In this document: piece after piece, positions 61,341 through 64,000 of the stretch
How the letters are laid out: the number at the start of each line of letters is the position of its first letter
Numbering within the stretch: the stretch's first letter is position 1
Origin: Pseudomonadales bacterium
GTDB lineage: Bacteria; Pseudomonadota; Gammaproteobacteria; Pseudomonadales; IMCC2047
Direction of reading: 5' to 3'
DNA: 64,000 nucleotides
Assembly (NCBI GenBank): GCA_024234615.1
Contig: JACKNY010000001.1
Coordinates: forward strand, 1,330,501-1,394,500
Notes under the pieces: model-generated
Told to the model about the DNA's origin: nothing
Databases searched by the model: none
The model's input: only the letters and a program-made list of their open reading frames with translations
Position numbers and translations under genes: made by a program

Positions 61341-62567
61341 ATGAAAGAAAAAACCTGCATTATTGTTGGTGGCAGCCATGCGGCAGCACAACTTGCGCCG
61401 AGTTTGCGGCAAGAGGGCTGGAAGGGACATATATTGATTGTCGGTGATGAGCCTTTCCTGCCTTACCACCGTCCACCGCTGTCGAAAGATTTTCTGACGG
61501 GCAAAAAGGGGATGGATGAATTGCTGATTCGCCAACCTGCGATTTATGAAAAAACAGATATTCATTTCACCTTGGGTGTGCGGGTTGAGTCGATAAATCG
61601 AGAAAACAAAACCTTGACCCTGGATAATGGTGAGTCGCTGCACTACGACAAACTGGCGTTAACGACCGGATCACGGGTGCGAAAACTACCGCTGGCTGGC
61701 GTTGAATTGCCCGGTGTCTTTTATATGCGGACCATTAGTGATGTCGAGCAGATTAAGGGATTTGTCGGTGCCGGCAAGAAAGCCGTTATTGTCGGCGGTG
61801 GTTATATCGGTCTGGAAACTGCTGCAAGCCTGCGACAACAAGGGATGCAGGTCACAATCCTCGAAATGATGCCAAGGATATTGCAACGGGTCACTACACC
61901 GGAATTGTCTGAATTTTTTACCCGTGTTCATACCGAAGAAGGCGTGCAGATACATACCGAAGTTACGGTAAAGGCACTAGCTGGTAATCAGCATGTTGAG
62001 CATGTCATTTGTGATGATGGTACTGAGATTGAAGCTGATCTGGTCATTATAGGAGCGGGGGTTTTGCCCAATATGGAGCTTGCCGCAGAGGCGGGTTTGG
62101 CGGTGGATAATGGAATTTTAGTGGATGAGCAGGCTCGAACCAGCGACTCAGATATTGTCGCAGCCGGTGACTGCACAGTGCATCATAACCCTATTTATGA
62201 TCGTCTGATTCGTCTGGAGTCTGTACAAAATGCGGTTGATCAGGCAAAAATCGCTGCCGCTACTCTTTGTGGTAAGCCGAAAACATACCATGCGCTACCT
62301 TGGTTTTGGTCGGATCAATATGATCTAAAACTACAGATTGCAGGTTTATCGCAAGGCCATGATGAAGTCGTGATACGAGGAAATATTGAAAGCAGTCGAA
62401 GTTTTGCTGTGTTCTACCTAAAGCAGGGTTTTGTGATCGCAGTAAATGCTGTGAATAAGCCACAAGAGTTTATGTTAGGTAAACGGCTGATCACTGACAA
62501 AATAGCGGTGGATAAATACCGGCTCGTCGATACCGGCGTAGCAATGAAAGAATTATTACAATCTTAA
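61341..62567 (+). CDS. Rhodocoxin/putidaredoxin reductase-type ferredoxin reductase
   Basis: This is an NAD(P)H-dependent FAD protein of about 408 residues. The N-terminal FAD motif is variant (IIVGGSHAAAQLAPSL); the second nucleotide-binding motif (VGGGYIGLETAASLRQQG) and the C-terminal IVAAGDC motif are canonical. GAGGAAG precedes the ATG. It directly precedes the ferredoxin gene. Together they are the electron supply for a three-component oxygenase, presumably the Rieske oxygenase encoded on the other strand. Confidence 0.92.
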   Translation: MKEKTCIIVGGSHAAAQLAPSLRQEGWKGHILIVGDEPFLPYHRPPLSKDFLTGKKGMDELLIRQPAIYEKTDIHFTLGVRVESINRENKTLTLDNGESLHYDKLALTTGSRVRKLPLAGVELPGVFYMRTISDVEQIKGFVGAGKKAVIVGGGYIGLETAASLRQQGMQVTILEMMPRILQRVTTPELSEFFTRVHTEEGVQIHTEVTVKALAGNQHVEHVICDDGTEIEADLVIIGAGVLPNMELAAEAGLAVDNGILVDEQARTSDSDIVAAGDCTVHHNPIYDRLIRLESVQNAVDQAKIAAATLCGKPKTYHALPWFWSDQYDLKLQIAGLSQGHDEVVIRGNIESSRSFAVFYLKQGFVIAVNAVNKPQEFMLGKRLITDKIAVDKYRLVDTGVAMKELLQS

Positions 62568-62584
62568 ATTTGGAGCAGTAAAAT

Positions 62585-62905
62585 ATGGCGCTTATTAAAT
62601 ATATCGAATTTAACGGCACAGAGCACGAGGTACATGTGGAGAAGGGCAGCACTGTGATGCAAGGTGCTGTGGATAATATGATTGACGGTATCGTTGCTGA
62701 GTGTGGTGGCTGCTGTAGCTGCGCAACCTGCCACTGTATCGTTGATGACGCTTGGACGGACAAAGTTGGCAAGCCAGGAGAAGTGGAGGATGATATGCTG
62801 GATTGCGTCATGGAACGTCAACCCAATAGCCGTTTAAGTTGCCAGATTACCGTTTCCGATGAGTTGGATGGATTGGTTGTGCGTCTGCCGGAGTCACAGT
62901 TTTAA
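62585..62905 (+). CDS. [2Fe-2S] ferredoxin, putidaredoxin/adrenodoxin type
   Basis: This is a 106-residue electron carrier. Ligands fit the adrenodoxin-type pattern: Cys40, Cys46, Cys49 ([11 protein letters not shown]) and Cys86 (RLSCQI). GGAG lies 9 bases before the ATG. It follows its reductase with 17 bp between, so they are cotranscribed. It is the likely electron donor to the Rieske alpha subunit. Plant-type and bacterial Rieske ferredoxins can be excluded by the cysteine spacing. Confidence 0.93.
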   Translation: MALIKYIEFNGTEHEVHVEKGSTVMQGAVDNMIDGIVAECGGCCSCATCHCIVDDAWTDKVGKPGEVEDDMLDCVMERQPNSRLSCQITVSDELDGLVVRLPESQF

Positions 62906-62931
62906 ATCGAGGGGTTGGTATTGGTTCAGCA

Positions 62932-62976
62932 TAAAAAAGGAGCCCAATGCTGTGTTGAATTGGCACTGGACTCCTT
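62932..62976 (-). terminator. Terminator of the minus-strand secreted-protein gene
   Basis: AAGGAG/CTCCTT, with inner CCA/TGG and TGC/GCA pairs interrupted by two mismatches, is followed on the minus strand by TTTTTTA. A second perfect hairpin (AGCTGTTTA/TAAACAGCT, 62990-63013) lies between it and the gene and may stabilise the mRNA. Confidence 0.75.
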
Positions 62977-63022
62977 CAGGTTTTCGCCAAGCTGTTTAAT
63001 GAGCTAAACAGCTGTCTGTGTC

Positions 63023-63700
63023 TTATGCACCATTACCACCGTACATTGCATAAACACGCATAAAGCCCATGTAATCGCCTTGAGCTTTTTCTGGATCCGT
63101 GTTGGTCCAATGCAGCTTACAGCTTACCCACTGAGTAGGCTCTTGAGTGCCGGCGTGGAAAGAAACGAAATTGGTTTGTTTGAATTCCCAGTTACCGTCT
63201 TGTAGCAACACACCAGAGTACGCTGCAGAACCGCCACCGCCACTTGAATCTTGTGACAGACTTGCAGTGATAGTGCCTGGCTTAGCAGTATCCAGAGGGA
63301 TCGGTAAGGTGTTGAAGTCACCGGGTACTGCAGGGTTAACACCACCTTTGTACAGGCTAGTTCCAGCACAAGCGAACTTATTAACCTGAACGTTAGAGTG
63401 AATCAGCCAATGACCAGTTGCCCAGAAAGCGCTGCCATCCGCAGAACGGGTTGCGCCATAAGTTTGGCCATAAACGATTCCGCCCATCGTTCCACCATTG
63501 GAGTTGCTGCCTGGATCATTCGCCGCATCACTTTGGCTTCCAGAAGGAGCAGTACCACCACCAGTAGAACCACCACCGATAGTGATGGAAGGAGGTACAG
63601 TCGCATTAATTTTAGCGGTATCGTTAGCTCCAGCATTCACCTCAGTTGTGAAGCCCACCGCCATAGCAACAGCTGCTGCGATTAAGGTAATTTTTCTCAT
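63023..63700 (-). CDS. Secreted Gly/Ser-rich protein of unknown function
   Basis: No family is recognised. A signal peptide (MRKITLIAAAVAMAVGF, cleavage near VNA) precedes a Gly/Ser/Thr/Asn-rich linker (about residues 40-75) and a compact C-terminal region rich in aromatic residues and strands. The mature protein has two cysteines (KFACAG and VSCKLHW), which could form one disulfide. GGAG lies 7 bases before the ATG. It appears monocistronic and ends in tandem hairpins. It could be a periplasmic or surface protein; nothing in its neighbourhood fixes its role. Confidence 0.75.
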   Translation of the reverse strand: MRKITLIAAAVAMAVGFTTEVNAGANDTAKINATVPPSITIGGGSTGGGTAPSGSQSDAANDPGSNSNGGTMGGIVYGQTYGATRSADGSAFWATGHWLIHSNVQVNKFACAGTSLYKGGVNPAVPGDFNTLPIPLDTAKPGTITASLSQDSSGGGGSAAYSGVLLQDGNWEFKQTNFVSFHAGTQEPTQWVSCKLHWTNTDPEKAQGDYMGFMRVYAMYGGNGA

Positions 63701-64000
63701 TTGAATTTCTCCGAATTTTCCAAGTTAATTAATTTGAGGTGGACTGATTCATTTTGGAATTTCTTATCCCACAAAAAAGAATATCCTAACAATACCCTCG
63801 AATCTTAATAAAGCAAAACCCGAGCCAACATTTTGAAAAACAAAATTATCCTTATTTTTCAATTAGATAAAATTACCTAATGTTTTAGCATCAAGCTGCT
63901 AGGCATGCGATATGTAAAATTTAGATACAGAAATAGGAAGAAAAATAGCCCTCTGGGTTGTTAAAAGCCTGATAACTGAGGGTTGGGGTTTTGATAACCG
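63701..64000. other. AT-rich upstream region at the window's right edge
   Basis: 300 bp of AT-rich sequence without a credible ORF. It presumably carries the promoter of the secreted-protein gene on the minus strand. No repeat or RNA gene was recognised. Confidence 0.4.

Noticed and set aside
1..64000. CRISPR arrays, transposons, prophage, toxin-antitoxin or restriction genes
   Set aside because: No regular short repeats, transposase, phage structural gene or recognisable defence gene was found on either strand.

Overview
The window looks like a chromosomal segment of a Gram-negative, aerobic, probably marine gammaproteobacterium. The evidence is the rne/rluC divergent pair, the gammaproteobacterial forms of gltX, nudC and the YceF-type Maf protein, four TonB-dependent receptors, Tat-exported redox enzymes and several c-type cytochromes. 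A Cellvibrionales/Spongiibacteraceae-like lineage would fit this mixture, but that is an inference. No phage, integrase, transposase or CRISPR array was seen.

The left third (1-21.5 kb) is mostly housekeeping. It holds the 3' end of murB, rne with a long leader, rluC, a HAD phosphatase, an SppA-type protease, a NorV-like flavorubredoxin whose second iron site has lost both histidines, a Maf nucleotide pyrophosphatase, nudC, an HSL-type esterase, the complete AmmeMemoRadiSam trio (amrS, amrB, amrA) followed by msrA, a decayed DUF898-M48 peptidase gene, a DUF3014 protein, a NYN-domain protein, a membrane protein, gltX, a PIN-PhoH ATPase, and a tRNA-Ala/tRNA-Glu pair with a clear promoter and terminator.

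After the tRNAs (21.5-54.6 kb) the content becomes accessory and catabolic. There are three secreted sulfatases, four TonB receptors, an octaheme cytochrome with HEAT-like and TPR repeats, and three secreted flavoenzymes: a berberine-bridge type, a GMC type and an amine-oxidase type. Each flavoenzyme lies next to a cytochrome c or a small Tat subunit that could take its electrons. Regulators are AraC, LysR, an ECF sigma/FecR pair and TetR. The most organised unit is ECF sigma-FecR-TonB receptor-sulfatase on the minus strand, facing a paralogous receptor with a signalling (STN) domain on the plus strand. A TetR gene faces a flavoenzyme-barrel protein-cytochrome-receptor group across a 22-bp near-palindrome that overlaps its promoter. 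The last receptor of that group carries an out-of-frame internal deletion, and an 87-bp relic of a U32 gene end lies 5.4 kb from the intact copy. Both are scars of rearrangement.

The right end (52.7-62.9 kb) holds a UbiU/UbiV-like U32 pair and a six-gene minus-strand operon: acyl-CoA ligase, Cys-less thiolase-fold protein, DUF35 protein, SDR, and Rieske oxygenase alpha and beta. It faces a MarR gene followed by ferredoxin reductase and a [2Fe-2S] ferredoxin. Together these supply a three-component ring hydroxylase plus CoA activation and a probable retro-aldol cleavage step for an unidentified aromatic or polycyclic acid. A working model is that sulfated substrates are imported, desulfated and oxidised in the envelope, then broken down through CoA thioesters. 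The substrate cannot be read from the sequence.
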